Of a stretch of DNA of 64,000 bases, positions 24,264 through 38,400 are shown in pieces. The position numbers and the translations under genes were made by a program. Within the stretch, counting starts at the first letter, position 1, and each line of letters opens with the position of its first letter. The notes below the pieces were generated by a model. The model ran no database searches and was not told the DNA's origin. It saw only the letters and a program-made list of their open reading frames with translations. Origin of the DNA: Aristolochia californica (Eukaryota; Streptophyta; Magnoliopsida; Piperales; Aristolochiaceae); contig JARWKL010000014.1 in assembly GCA_029961685.1 (NCBI GenBank), positions 19,168,452 through 19,232,451 on the forward strand, read 5' to 3'.

Positions 24264-27200
24264 GAGTTTTTCAGTCTCCCAGTTTTCTCGTAAACAAAAA
24301 GATAAGGCAAATATAGATCACAACAAAATGAAAATTTTAGAGTTTATGTATGCAAAAGAATTTGAAATCTATAATAAATGTGAGTGAATAAAATTACTTT
24401 CATGCACTAAAAATGAACACCAAAGTTTTGTTATCCACATAGGGGAAATTCCACTAGTACAACCCCAGATAGCTTGGTGGAATTTTATAAGAAAGAGATT
24501 TCTAATTGATCTTAACATGTTTCAAAAGTGGTGGATATGCATGCCAGAAATATGTTGAAGATCTAAATGACCTAATGATCAATAATTTTCAAGGAGTAGA
24601 AAAAATTAAAATTCTCAAGTTAATGTGCGGTGGGATATTTATCAGAGTCAAACAGCCCACTTTTTGCCTATTTAAGTAAAAGGGGACCTAAAAAATGATA
24701 TTTACTTTTTGGAATTATCTCTCTCATCATTTGTGCATTTCAGTTTTGGATGTTGAATTTTTTTTTTCAGACATGAGTTTTTTCGCTCTCCCAGTTCTCT
24801 AGTATACAAAAAGATAAGGCAAATATAGATTACAACAAAATGGAAATTTTAGAGTTTTTGTATGCAAAAGAATTTGAAAACTATAATAAATGTGAGTGAA
24901 GAAAATTATTTTCATGCACTAAAAACGGACACCAAAGTTCTGTTATCCACGTTGGGGAAATTCCACTAGTACAACCCCAGATAACTTGGTGGAATTTTAT
25001 AAGAAAGAGATTTCTAATTGATCCTAACATGTTTTAAATGTGGTGAATATGCATGCCATAAACATGTTGAAGAAGCAAATGACCTAATGAACCAAAAATT
25101 TCAAGGAGTAGAAAAAATTAAAATTCTCAAGTTAACGTGCGGTGGGATATTTACCAGAACTAAACAACCCACTTTTTGCCTATTTTACAAAAAGCGGACC
25201 AAAATAATCACAGATAATTTTAGGAATTATCTCTCTTAGTATTTGTGCATTTCCATTTTCGATGTTCAATTTTTTTTTTCAAACTTGAGTTTTTCACTCT
25301 CCCAGTTTTCTCGTAATAAAAAAGATAAGGCAAATATAGACAAAAACAAAATGAAAATTTTACAGGTTATGTATGCAAAAGAATTTTAAAACTATAATAA
25401 ATGTGAGTGAAGAAAATTATTTTCACGCACTAAAAATGAACCCCAAAATTTTGTTATCCACGTTGGGGAAATTCCACTAGTACAACCCCAGATAGCTTGG
25501 TGGAATTTTATAAGAAAGTGATTCCTAATTCATCCAAACATGTTTTAAATGTGGTGGATATGCATGCCGGAAACATGTTCAAGAAGCAAATGACCTAATG
25601 ATCAATAATTTTCAAGGAGTAGATAAAATTAAAATTCTCAAGTTAACGTGTGGTGGGATATTTACCAGAGCCAAACAACCCACTTTTCGCCTATTTTACA
25701 AAAAGCGGACTTAAAAAATCATAGATACTTCTTGGAATTATCTCTCTCAGCATTTGTGCATTTCCATTTTAAATGTTAAATTTTTTTTTCAAGCTTGAGC
25801 ATTTCACTCTCCTAGTTTTCTCGTAAACAAAAAGATAGGGCAAATATAGATCACAACAAAATGAAAATTTTATAATTTATGTATGCCAAAGAATTTGAAA
25901 ACAATAATAAATGTGAGTGAAGAAAATTATTTTCACGCACTAAAAATGAACACAAAAGTTTTGTTATCTCCATTGGAGAAATTCCACTTGTACAACCCCA
26001 GATACCTTGGTGGAATTTTAGAAGAAAGAGAATTCTAATTGATCCTAACATGTTTTAAATGTGGTGGATATGCATGCTAGAAATATGTTGAAGATGCAAA
26101 TGACCTAATGATCCAAAAATTTCATGGAGTAGAAAAAATTTAAATTCTCAAGTTAACGTGCGGTGGGATATTACCACAGCCAAACAACCTACTTTTTGCC
26201 AATTTTACAAAAAGCGGACAAAAAAAATCACACATACTTTTTGGAATTATCACTCTCAACATTTGAGCATTTCTATTTTGGATGTTCAATTTTTTTTTTC
26301 AAACTTGAGTTCTTCACTCTCCCTGTTTTCTCGTAAACAAAAAGATAAGGCATATATAGATCACAACAAAATGAAAATTTTAGAGTTTATGTATGCAAAA
26401 GAATTTGAAAACTATAATAAATGTGAGTGAAGAAAATTATTTTCACACACTAAAAATGAACACCAAAGTTTTGTTATCCACGTTGGAGAAATTCCACTTG
26501 TACAACCCCAGATAGCATGGTGGAATTTTATGAAAAAGGGAATTCTAATTGATCGTAACATGTTTTAAATGTGGTGGATATGCATGCCAGAAATATGTTG
26601 AAGATGAAAATGACCTAATGATCCAAAAATTTATGGGAGAAGAAAAAATTAAAATTCTCAAGTTAACGTGCGGTGGGATATTTACCAGAGCCAAACAACC
26701 AACGTTTTGCCTCTTTTACAAACCGTGGACCTCAAAATTACAGATACTTTTTGGAATTATCTCTCTCTGCATTTGTGCTTTTCCATTTTGGATGTAGAAT
26801 GTTTTTTTCAAACTTGAGTTTTGCGCTCTCCCAGTTGTCTCGTATACAAAAAGAAAAGGCAAATATAAATCACAACAAAATCAAAATTTTAGAGTTCATG
26901 TATGCAAAAGAATTTGAAAACAATAATAAATGTGAGTGAAGAAAATTATTTTCACGCACTAAAAATGGACACCAAAGTTTTGTTATCCATGTTGGGGAAA
27001 TTCCACTAGTACAACCCCAGGTAGCTTGGTGGAATTTTATTAGAAAGAGATTTCTGATTGATCCGATCATGTTTTAAATGTGGCGGAAATGCATGCCAGA
27101 AATATGTTGAAGATGCAAATGACCTAATGATCCAAAATTTTCAAGGAGTAGATAAAATTAAAATTCTCAAGTTAACGTGTGGTGGGATATTTACCAGAGC

Positions 27201-28860
27201 CAAACAACCCTCTTTTTGCCTATTTTACAAAAAGCAGACTTAAAAAATCACATATACTTTTTGGAATTATCTATCTGAGCATTTGTGCATTTCCATTTTG
27301 AATGTTCAATTTTTTTTTCAAACTTCAGTTTTTCACTCTCCCAGTTTTCTTGTGAACAAAAAGATAGGACAAATATAGATCACAAAAAAATGAAAATTTT
27401 AGAGTTTATCTATGCAAAAGAATTTGAAAACTATCATAAATGTTAGTGAAGAAAATTATTTTCACTCTCTAAAAATGAACGCCAAAGTTTTGTTATCCAC
27501 TTTGAGGAAATTCCACTTGTACAACCCCCGGTAGCTTGGAGGAATTTTATAAGAAAGAGAATTCTAATTGATCTTAACATATTTTAAATGTGGTGGATAT
27601 GCATTCTAGAAATATGTTGAAGATGCAAATTACCTAATGATCCAAAAATTTCAAGGAGTAGAAAAAATTAAAATTCTCAAGTTAACGTGTGGTGGGAAAT
27701 TTACCAGATTCAAACAACCCACTTTTTGCCTATTTTTGGAAAAGCGGACCTAAAAAATCATAAATACTTTTTTGAGTTATCTCTCTCAGCATTTGTGCAT
27801 TTCCATTTTTTATGTTCAATATTTTTTTTCAAACTTGAATTTTTCGCTCTCCTAGTTTTCTCGTAAACAAAAAGATAAGGCAAATATAGATCACAACTAA
27901 ATGAAAATTTTAGAGTTTATGTATGCAAAAGAATTTGAAAACTATAATAAATGTGAGTGAAGAAAATTATTTTCACGCACTAAAAATGAACACCAAAGTT
28001 TTGTTCTCCACGTTGGGGAAATTCCACTAGTACAACCCCAAATAGCTTGGTGGAATTTTATAAGAAAGAGATTTCTAATTGATCCTAACATGTTTTAAAT
28101 GTGGTGGATATGCGTGCCAAAAACATGATGAAGATGCAAATGATTTAATAATCCAAAAATTTAAAGGAGTAGAAAAAATTAAAATTCACAAGTTAACGTG
28201 CGGTGGGATATTTACCAGAGCCAAACAACCAACTTTTTGCCTATTTTACAAAAAGCGGACCTAAAAAATCACATATACTTTTTGGAATTATCTTTCTCAG
28301 CATTTGTGGTTTTCCATTTTGGATGTTCAATTTTTTTTTTCAAACTTGAGTTTTTCACTCTCCCAGTTTTCTCGTAAACCAAAAGAAATGGCAAATATAG
28401 ATCACATCAAAATGAAAGTTTTAGAGTTTATGTATACAAAAGAATTTAAAAACTATAATTAATGTGAGTGAAGAAAATTATTTTCACGCACTAAAAATGA
28501 ACCCCAAAGTTTTGTTATCCACGTTGGGGAAATTCCACTAGTACAACCCCAAATAACTTGGCAAAATTTTATAAGAAAGAAAATTCAAATTGATCCTAAC
28601 ATGTTTTAAGTGTGGTGGATACGCATGCTAGAAGCATGTTGAAGATGCAAATGACCTAATAATCCAAAAATTTCAAGGAGAAGAAAAAATTAAAATTCTC
28701 AAGTTAACGTGCGGTGGGATAATTTCCTCAGCCAAACAACCCTGTTTTTGCCAATTTTACAAAAAAGAGGACCTAAAAAATCGCATATACTTTTTGGAAT
28801 TATCTCTCTGAGCATTTGTGCATTTCCATTTTTTATGTTCAATTTTTTTGTTTCAAACTT
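24264..28860 (+). repeat. Elastic HOR, block E4 (9 monomers, fullest form)
   Basis: Reference block of 4597 bp with starts P1 24264, P2 24775, P3 25287, P4 25797, P5 26307, P6 26816, P7 27326, P8 27837 and P9 28348. Markers: P2 GTATAC and GTGGTGAATATG; P3 TCGTAATAAAAAAG; P4 GAGCATTTCAC and CATTGGAGAAATTCC; P5 GAGTTCTTCACTC and AGGCATATATAG; P6 GTATAC and AAATATAAATCAC; P8 CACAACTAAATG; P9 TTAAGTGTGGTGGATACGC. The P9-P1 junction (about 24241-24440) is repeated without visible change at 28838-29037. Confidence 0.88.
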
Positions 28861-31800
28861 GAGTTTTTCAGTCTCCCAGTTTTCTCGTAAACAAAAAGAT
28901 AAGGCAAATATAGATCACAACAAAATGAAAATTTTAGAGTTTATGTATGCAAAAGAATTTGAAATCTATAATAAATGTGAGTGAATAAAATTACTTTCAT
29001 GCACTAAAAATGAACACCAAAGTTTTGTTATCCACATAGGGGAAATTCCACTAGTACAACCCCAGATAGCTTGGTGGAATTTTATAAGAAAGAGATTTCT
29101 AATTGATCTTAACATGTTTTAAAAGTGGTGGATATGCATGCCAGAAATATGTTGAAGATGCAAATGACCTAATGATCCAAAAATTTCATGGAGTAGAAAA
29201 AATTAAAATTCTCAAGTTAACATGCGGTGGGATATTTATCAGAGTCAAACAACCCACTTTTTGCCTATTTTAGAAAAAGGGGACCTAAAAAGTGATATTT
29301 ACTTTTTAGAATTATCTCTCACATCATTTGTGCATTTCAGTTTTGGATGTTGAATTTTATTTTTCAAACATGAGATTTTCGCTCTCACAGTTCTCTAGTA
29401 TACAAAAAGATAAGGCAAATATAGATCATAACAAAATAGAAATTTTAGAGTTTTTGTATGCAAAATAATTTGAAAACTATGATAAATGTGAGTGAAGAAA
29501 ATTATTTTCACGCACAAAAAACTAACACCAAAGTTTTGTTATCCACGTTGGGGAAATTCCACTAGTACAACCCCAGATAGCTTGGTGGAATTTTATAAGA
29601 AAGAAATTTCTAATTGATCCTAACATGTTTTAAATGTGGTGAATATGCATGACAGAAACATTTTGAAGATGCAAATGACCAAATGATCCAAAAATTTCAA
29701 GGAGTAGAAAAAATTAAAATTCTCAAGTTAACGTGCGGTGGGATATTTACCAGAACTAAAAAAACCCACTTTTTGCCTATTTAACAAAAAGCGGACAAAA
29801 AAAATCATAGATACTTTTACGAATTATCTCTCTTAGCAGTTGTGCATTTCCATTTTCGATGTTCAATATTTTTTTCAAACTTGTGTTTTTCACTATCCTA
29901 GTTTTCTCGTAATAAAAAAGATAAGGCAAATATAGACCAAAACAAAATGAAAATTTTAGAGGTTATGTATGCAAAAGAATTTGAAAACTATAATAATTGT
30001 GAGTGAAGAAAATTATTTTCACGCACTAAAAATGAACCCCAAAGTTTTGTTATCCACGTTGGGGAAATTTCACTAGTACAACCTCAGATAGCTTGGTCGA
30101 ATTTTATAAGAAAGTGATTTATAATTCATCCGAACATGTTTTAAATGTGGTGGATATGCATGCCAGAAACATGTTCAAGATGCAAATGACCAAATCATCC
30201 AAAATTTTCAAGGAGTAGATAAAATTAAAATTCTCAAGTTAACGTGTGGTGGGATATCTACAAGAGCCAAACAACCCACTTTTTGCCTATTTTACAAAAA
30301 GCGGACTTAAAAAATCACAGATACTTTTCAGAATTATCTCTCTCAGCATTTGTGCATTTCCATTTTAAATGTTCAATTTTTTTTTCAAACTTGAGCATTT
30401 CACTCTCACAGTTTTCTCGTAAACAAAAAGATAGGGCAAATATAGATCACAACAAAATGAAAATTTTAGAATTTATGTATGCAAAAGAATTTGAAAACAG
30501 TAACAAATGTGAGTGAAGAAAATTATTTTCACGCACTTAAAATGAACACCAAAGTTTTGTTATCTCCATTGGAGAAATTCCACTTGTACAACCCCATATA
30601 CCTTGGTGGAATTTTATAAGAAAGAGAATTCTAATTGATCCTAACATGTTTTAAATGTGGTATATATGCATGCTAGAAATATGTTGAAGATGCAAATGAC
30701 CTAATGATGCAAAAATTTCAAGGAGTAGAAAAAATTAAAATTCTCAAGTTAATGTGCGATGGGATATTTACCAGAGCCAAACAACCTACTTTTTGACTAT
30801 TTTACAAAAAGCGGACAAAAAAAATCACACATACTTTTTGGAATTATCTCTCTCAGCATTTGAGCATTTCCATTTTGGATGTTCAACTTTTTTTTTCAAA
30901 CTTGAGTTCTTCACTCTCCAAGTTTTCTCGTAAACAAAAAGATAAGGCATATATAGATCACAACAAAATGAAAATTTTAGAGTTCATGTATGCAAAAGAA
31001 TTTGAAAACGATAATAAATGTGATTGAAGAAAATTATTTTCACGCACTAAAAATGAACACAAAATTTTTGTTATCCACGTTGGGGAAATTCCACTTGTAA
31101 TACCCTAGATAGATTGGTGGAATTTTATAAAAAAAAGGGAATTCTAATTGATCCTAACATGTTTTAAATGTGGTGGATATGCATGCCAGAAATATGTTGA
31201 AGATGGAAATGACCTAATGATCCAAAAATTTAAGGGAGAAGAAAAAATTAAAATTCACAAGTTAACGTGCGGTGGGATATTTACCAGAGCCAAACAACAC
31301 ACTTTTTGCCTTTTTTACAAAAAGTGGACCTAAAAATCACAGATAATTTTTGGAATTATCTCTCTCTGCATTTTGCTTTTCCATTTTGGAAGTAGAATAT
31401 TTTTTTTCCAACTTGAGTTTTTCGCTCTCCCAGTTGCCTCGTATACAAAAAGATAAGGCAAATATAAATCACAACAAAATGAAAATTTTAGAGTTTATGT
31501 ATGCAAAAGAATTTGAAAACAACAATAAATGTGAGTGAAGAAAATTATTTACACGCACTAAAAATGAACATCAAAGTTTTGTTATCCACGTTGGGGAAAT
31601 TCCACAAGTACAACTCCAGATAGCTTGGTGGAATTTTATAAGAAAGAAATTTCTAATTGATCCTAACATGTTTTAAATATGGTGGATATGCATGCCAGAA
31701 ACATGTTGAAGATGCAAATTACCTAATGATCCAAAAATTCGAGTAGAAAAAATTAAAATTCTCAAGTTAACGTGTGGTGGGAAAGTTACCAAAGTCAAAG

Positions 31801-32940
31801 AACCTACTTTTTGCGTTTTTTAAAAAAGCAGACTTAAAAAATCATACATACTTTTTGGAATTATTACTCTCAGCATTTGTGCATTTCAATTTTTTATGTT
31901 CAATTGTTTTTTTCAAACTTGAGTTTTTCACTATCCCAGTTTTCTCGTAAACAAAAAGATAAGGCAAATATAGATCACAACTAAATGAAAATTTTAGAGT
32001 TTCTGGATGCAAAAGAATTTGAAAACTGTAATAAATGTGAGTGAAGAAAATTATTTTCACGCACTAAAAATGAACACCAAAGTTTTGTTATCCACATTGG
32101 GGAAATTCCATTAGTACAACCCCAGATACCTTGGTGGAATTTTATAAGAAAGAGATTTCTAATTGATCCTAACATGTTTTAAAAGTGGTGGATATGCGTG
32201 CCAAAAACATGATGAAGATGCAAATGATTTAATGATCCAAAAATTTCGAGTACAAAAAATTAAAATTCACAAGTTAACATGCGGTGGGATATTTACCAGA
32301 GCCAAACAACCAACTTTTTGCCAATTTTACAAAAATCGGACCTAAAAAATCACAGATACTTTTTGGAATTATCTTTTTCAGCTTTTGTGGTTTTCCATTT
32401 TGGATCTTCATTTTTTTTTAAAAAAATTGAGTTTTTCACTCTCCCAGTTTTCTCGTAAACAAAAAGATAAGGCAAATATAGATCACAACAAAATGAAAAT
32501 TTTAGAGTTTCTGTATGCAAAAGAATTTTAAAACTGTAATTAATGTCAATGAAGAAAATTATTTTCACGCACTAAAAATGAACCCCAAAGTTTTGTTATC
32601 CACGTTTGGGAAATTCCACTAGTACAACCCCAAATAGCTTGGTGAAATTTTATAAGAAAGAGATTTCTAATTGATCCTAACATGTTTTAAGTGTGGTGGA
32701 TACGCATGTTAGAAACATGTTGAAAATGCAAATGACCTAATGATCCAAAAATTTCAAAGACTAGAACAAATTAAAATTCTCAAGTTAACGTGCAGTGTGA
32801 TAATTTCCTGAGCCAAAACAACCCTCTTTTTGCCAATTTTACAAAAACTGGACCTAACAAATCACATATACTTTTTGGAATTATCTCTCTCAGCATTTGT
32901 GCATTTCCATTTTGGATGTTCTATTTTTTTTTTCAAACTT
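28861..32940 (+). repeat. Elastic HOR, block E5 (8 monomers)
   Basis: 4080 bp with starts 28861 (P1), 29372 (P2), 29883 (P3), 30393 (P4), 30904 (P5), 31415 (P6/P7 hybrid), 31921 (P8) and 32429 (P9). It equals block E4 minus one monomer. The 31415 monomer begins like P6 (AAATATAAATCAC) and ends like P7 (GTGGTGGGAAAGTTACC, close to GTGGTGGGAAATTTACC at 27689). Confidence 0.85.
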
Positions 32941-35488
32941 GAGTTTTTCAGTCTCCCAGTTTTATCGTAAACAAAAAGATAAGGCAAATATAGATCACAA
33001 CAAAATGAAAATTTTAGAGTTTATGTATGCAAAAGAATTTGAAAACTATAATAAATGTGAGTGAATAAAATTATTTTCACGCACTAAAAATATACACCAA
33101 AGTTTTGTTATCCACATTGGGGAAATTCCACTAGTACAACCCCAGATAGCTTGGTGGAATTTTATAAGAAAGAGATTTCTAATTGATCTTAACATGTTTT
33201 AAAAGTGGTGGATATGCATGCCAGAAATATGTTGAAGATGCAAATGACCTAATGATCCAAAACTTTCAAGGAGTAGAAAAAATTAAAATTCTCAAGTTAA
33301 CGTGCGGTGGGATATTTATCAGAGTCAAACAACCCTCTTTTTGCCTATTTTAGAAAATGGGGACCTAAAAAATGATATTTACTTCTTGGAATTATCTCTC
33401 TCATCATTTGTGCATTTCAGTTTTGGATGTTGAATTTTTTTTTTCAAACATGAGTTTTTTCTCTCTCCCAGTTCTGTAGTATACAAAAAAATAAGGCAAA
33501 TATAGATCTCAACAAAATGGAAATTTTAGAGTTTTTGTATGCAAAAGAATTTGAAAACTATAATAAATGTGAGTGAAGAAAATTATTTTCACGCACAAAA
33601 AACTAACACCAAAGTTTTGTTATCCACGTTGGGGAAATTCCACTAGTACAACCCCAGATAGCTTGGTCGAATTTTATAAGTAAGTGATTTCTAATTCATC
33701 CGAACATGTTTTAAATGTGGTGGATATGCATGCCAGAAACATGTTCAAGATGCAAATGACCTAATAATCCAAAATTTTCAAGGAGTAGATAAAATTAAAA
33801 TTCTCAAGTTAACGTGTTGTGGGATATTTACCAGGGCCAAACAACCCACTTTTTGCCAATTTTACATAAAGCGGACTTAAAAAATCACATATATTTTTCG
33901 GAATTATCTCTCTCAGCATTTGTGCATTTCCATTTTAAATGTTCAATTTTTTTTTCAAACTTGAGCATTTCACTCTCCCAGTTTTCTCGTAAACAAAAAG
34001 ATAGGGCAAATATAGATCACAACAAAATGAAAATTTTAGAATTTATGTATGCAAAAAATTTGAAAAAAAAAATAAATGTGAGTGAAGAAAATTATTTTCA
34101 CGCACTAAAAATGAACACAAAAGTTTTGTTATCTCCATTGGAGAAATTCCACTTGTACAACCCCAGTTACCTTGGTGGAATTTTATAAGAAAGAGAATTC
34201 TAATTGATCCTAACATGTTTTAAATGTGGTGGATATGCATGCTAGAAATATGTTGAAGATGCAAATGACCTAATGATCCAAAAATTTTGAGTAGAAAAAA
34301 TTAAAATTCTCAAGTTAACGTGCGGTTGGATATTTACAAGAGCCAAACAACCCACTTTTTGCCTATTTTACAAAAAGCAGACCAAAAAAATCACACATAC
34401 TTTTTGGAATTATCTCTCTCAGCATTTGACCATTTCCATTTTGGATGTTCAATTTTTTTTTTTTTCAAACTTGAGTTCTTCACACTCCTAGTTTTCTTGT
34501 AAACAAAAAGATAAGGCATATGTAGATCACTATAAAATGAAAATTTTAAAATTTATGTATGCAAAAGAATTTGAAAAAAAAATGTGAGTGAAGAAAATTA
34601 TTTTCACGCACTAAAAATGAACACAAAAGTTTTGTTATCCACGTTGGGGAAATTCCACTTGTACAACCCGAGGTAGCTTGGTGGAATTTTATAGAAAAGG
34701 GAATTCTAATTGATCCTAAAATGTTTTAAATGTGGTGGATATGCATGCCAGAAATATGTTGAAGATGAAAATGACCTAATGATCCAAAAATTTAAAGGAG
34801 AAGAAAAAATTAAAATTCTCAAGTTAACGTGCGATGGGATATTTACCAGAGCCAAACAACCCACTCTTTACCTTTTTTAAAAAAAGTGGACCTAAAAATC
34901 ACAGATACTTTTTGGAATTATCTCTCCCTGCATTTGTGCATTTCCATTTTGGATGTAGATTTTTTTTTTTCAAACTTGAGTTTTTCGCTCTCCCAGTTCT
35001 CTCGTATACAAATAGATAAGGCAAATATAGATCACAACAAAATGAAAATTTTAGAGTTTATGTATGCAAAAGAACTTGAAAACTACAATAAATGTGAGTT
35101 GAGAAAATTATTTTTACGCACTACAAATGACCACCAAAGTTTTTTTATCCACGTTGGGAAAATTCCACTTGTACAACCTCAGATGGCTTGGGGGAATTTT
35201 ATAAGAAAGAGATTTCTAATTGATCATAACATGTTTTAAATGTGGTGGATAGGCATGCTAGAAACATGTTGAAGATGCAAATGACCTAATGATCCAAAAA
35301 TTTCAAGGCGTAGAAAAAAATAAAATTCTCAAGGTAACATGCGGTGGGATATTTACCAGAGCCAAACAACCCCATTTTGCCTATTTTTCAAATAGCGAAC
35401 CTAAAAATTTACAGATACTTTTTGGAATCATCTCTCTCAGCATTTGTGCGTTTCCATTTTGGATGTTCAATTTTTCTTTTTCAAACTT
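32941..35488 (+). repeat. Elastic HOR, block E6 (5 monomers, truncated)
   Basis: Starts 32941 (P1), 33452 (P2/P3 hybrid), 33963 (P4, GAGCATTTCAC), 34473 (P5, GAGTTCTTCAC) and 34978 (P6-like, GTATAC). The 33452 monomer has the P2 head (GTAGTATAC) and the P3 tail (GCTTGGTCGAATTTTATAAG, AATTCATCCGAACATG). After 35488 the succession leaves the E pattern. Confidence 0.8.
34453..34465 (+). repeat. Longest poly-T tract type (T13)
   Basis: A run of 13 T between GTTCAA and CAAACTTGAG. Every monomer has a T-rich run here, typically 8-11 T, sometimes interrupted (TTTTTTTATTTTC in one subtype, TTTTTTTGTTTC in P1 of blocks E4 and E5, TTTTTTAGTTCG in another). A second T13 run lies at 984-996. Confidence 0.85.
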
Positions 35489-38400
35489 GAGATTTTCACT
35501 CTCACAGTTTTCTCATAAACAAAAAAGATAAGGCAAACATAAATCACAACAAAATGAAAATTTTAGAGTTTATGTATGCAAAAGAATGTGAAAACTATAA
35601 TAAATGTGAGTGAATAAAATTATTTTCACGCACTAAAAATCAACACCAAGGTTTTATTATCCACGTTGAGGAAATTTCACTAGTACATCCCCAGATAGCT
35701 TGGTGGAATTTGATAAGAAAGAGATTTCTAATTGATCCTATCATATTTTAAATGTGGTGGATATGCAAGCCAGAAACATGTTGAAGATGTAAATGACTTA
35801 ATGATCCAAAATTTTCAAGGAATAGAAAAACTTAAAATTCTCTAGTTATCGTGCGGTGGTATATTTACCAGAGTCAAACAACCCCCTCTTTGCCTATTTT
35901 ACAAAAAGATGATCTAAAAAATAACAGATACTTTTTGGAATTATCTCTCTCAGCATTTGTGCATTTCCTTTTTGGATGTTCAATTTTTTTTTTTTCCAAC
36001 TTGAGTTTTTCGCTCTCCCTGTTTTCTCGTAAACAAAAAGATAAGGCAAATATAGATCACAACAAAATGAAAATTTTAGAGTTTATGTACGCAAAAGAAT
36101 TTGAAATCTATAATAAATGTGTGTGAAGAAAATTATTTTCATGCACTAAAAATGAACACCAAAGTTTTGTTATCCACGTTGGGGAAATTCTACTAGTACA
36201 ACCCTAGATGGCTTGGTGGAATTTTATAAAAAAGAGATTTCTAATTGATACAAACATGTTTTAAATGTGGTGGATATGCATGCCCGAAACATGTTGAAGA
36301 TGCAACTGACCTAATGATCCAAAAATTTCAAGGAGTAGAGAAAATTAAAATTCTTAAGTTAACGTGTGGTGGGATATTTAATATAGCCAAACAACCCACT
36401 TTTTGCCTTTTTTTTAAAAAGCGGTCCTAAAAAATCACATATACTTTTTGGAATTATCTCTCTTAGCATTTGTGAATTATCATTTTGGATATTGAATTTT
36501 TTTTTTCAAACTTGAGTTTTTCGTACTCCCAGGTCTCTCGTAATAAAAAAGATAAGGCAAACATAGATCATAACAAAATGAACATTTTAGAGTTTACAAA
36601 TGCAAAAGAATTTGAAAACTATACTAAATGTGAGTGAAGAAAATTATCTTCACGCACTAAAAATGAACACCAAAGTTTTGTTATCCACGTTGGGGAAATT
36701 CCACTAGTACAACCCCAGATCACTTTGTGGAATTTTATAAGACAGAGATTTCTAATTGATCGTAACAAGTTTCAAATGTGGTAGATAAGCTTGCGAGAAA
36801 CACTTTGAACATGCAAATGACCTAATGATCCAAAAATTTCGTGGAGTAGAAAAAGTTAAATTTCTCAAGTTAACGTGCGGTGGGATATTTACCAGAACAT
36901 AACAACCCACTTTTTGCCTATTTTATAAAAAGCGGATCTAAAAAATTAATGATACTTTTAGGAATTATCTCTCTCAGCATTTGGGCATTTCCATTTTGGA
37001 TGTTCAATTTTTTTTTTCAAACTTGAGTTTTTCGCTCTCCCAGTTCTCTCATATACAAAAAGATAAGGCAAATATAGATCACAACAAAATGAAAATTTTA
37101 GAGTTTATGTATGCAAAAGAATTTGAAAACAATAATAAATGTGAGGGGAGAAAATTATTTTCACGCACTAAAAATGAACACCAAAGTTTTGTTATCCACG
37201 TTGGGGAAATTCCACTAGTACAACCCCAGAACACTTGGTGGAAGTTTATAAGAAAGAGATTTCTAATTGATCCTAACAAGTTTTAAATGTGGTGGATATG
37301 CTTGCCAGAAACCTTTTGAACATGCAAATGACCTAATGATCCAAAAATTTCAAGGAGTAGAAAAAATTAAAATTCTCAAGTTAACGTGCGGTGCGATATA
37401 TACAAGAACCAAACAACCCACTTTTATCCAATTTTATAAAAAGCGGATCTAAAAAATCACAGATACTTTTAGGAATTATCTCTCTCAGCATTTGTGCATT
37501 TCTATTTTGGATGTTCAATTTTTTTTTCAAACTTGGGTTTTTCACTCTCCCAGTTTTCTCGTAAACAAAAAGATAGGGCAAATATAGATCACAACAAAAT
37601 GAAAATATTAGAGTTTATGTATGCAAAAGAATTTGAAAACTACAATAAATGTGAGTGAAGAAAATTATTTTCACGCACTAAAAATTAACACCAAAGTTTT
37701 GTTATCCACGTTTGGGAAATTCCACTAGTACATCCCCTAATAGCTTGGTGGAATTTTATAAGAAAGAGAATTCTAATTGATCCTAACATGTTTTAAATGT
37801 GGTGGATATGCATGCGAGAAACATGTTGAAGATGCAAATGACCTAAAGATCCAAAAATTTCAACGAGTAGAAAAAATTAAAATTCTCTATTTAATGTGCA
37901 TTGGGATATTTTCCAGTGCCAACCAACCCACTTTTTGCCAATTTTACAAAAAGTGGACCTAAAAAATCACAGATAATTTTTGGAATTATCTCTCTCAGCA
38001 TTTTTTCATTTACATTTTGGATGTTCAATTTTTTTTTTCAAACTTGAGTTTTTCACTCTCCCAGTTTTCTTGTAAACAAAAAGATAAGGCAGATATAGAT
38101 CATAACAAAATGAAAATTTTAGAGTTTATGTATACAAAAGAATTTGAAAACTAAAATAAATGTGAGTGAAGAAAATTATTTTCACGCACTAAAAATTAAC
38201 ACCAAAGTTTTATTATCCACGTTGGGGAAATTCCACTAGTACAACCCTAGATAGCTAGGTGGAATTTTAAAGAAAGAGATTGCTAATTGATCCTAACATA
38301 TTTTAAATGTGGTGGATATGCATGCCAGAAACATGTTGAAGATCCTAATGATCCAAAAATTACAAGGGGTAGAATAAATTGAAATTCTTAAGTTAACGAG

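Noticed and set aside
34829..35239. Longest open frame (136 codons) as a gene
   Set aside because: It is the standard monomer frame with the usual TGA changed (GAGTGA to GAGTTG). There is no start context, no family similarity I recognise, and the same frame is broken in most monomers.
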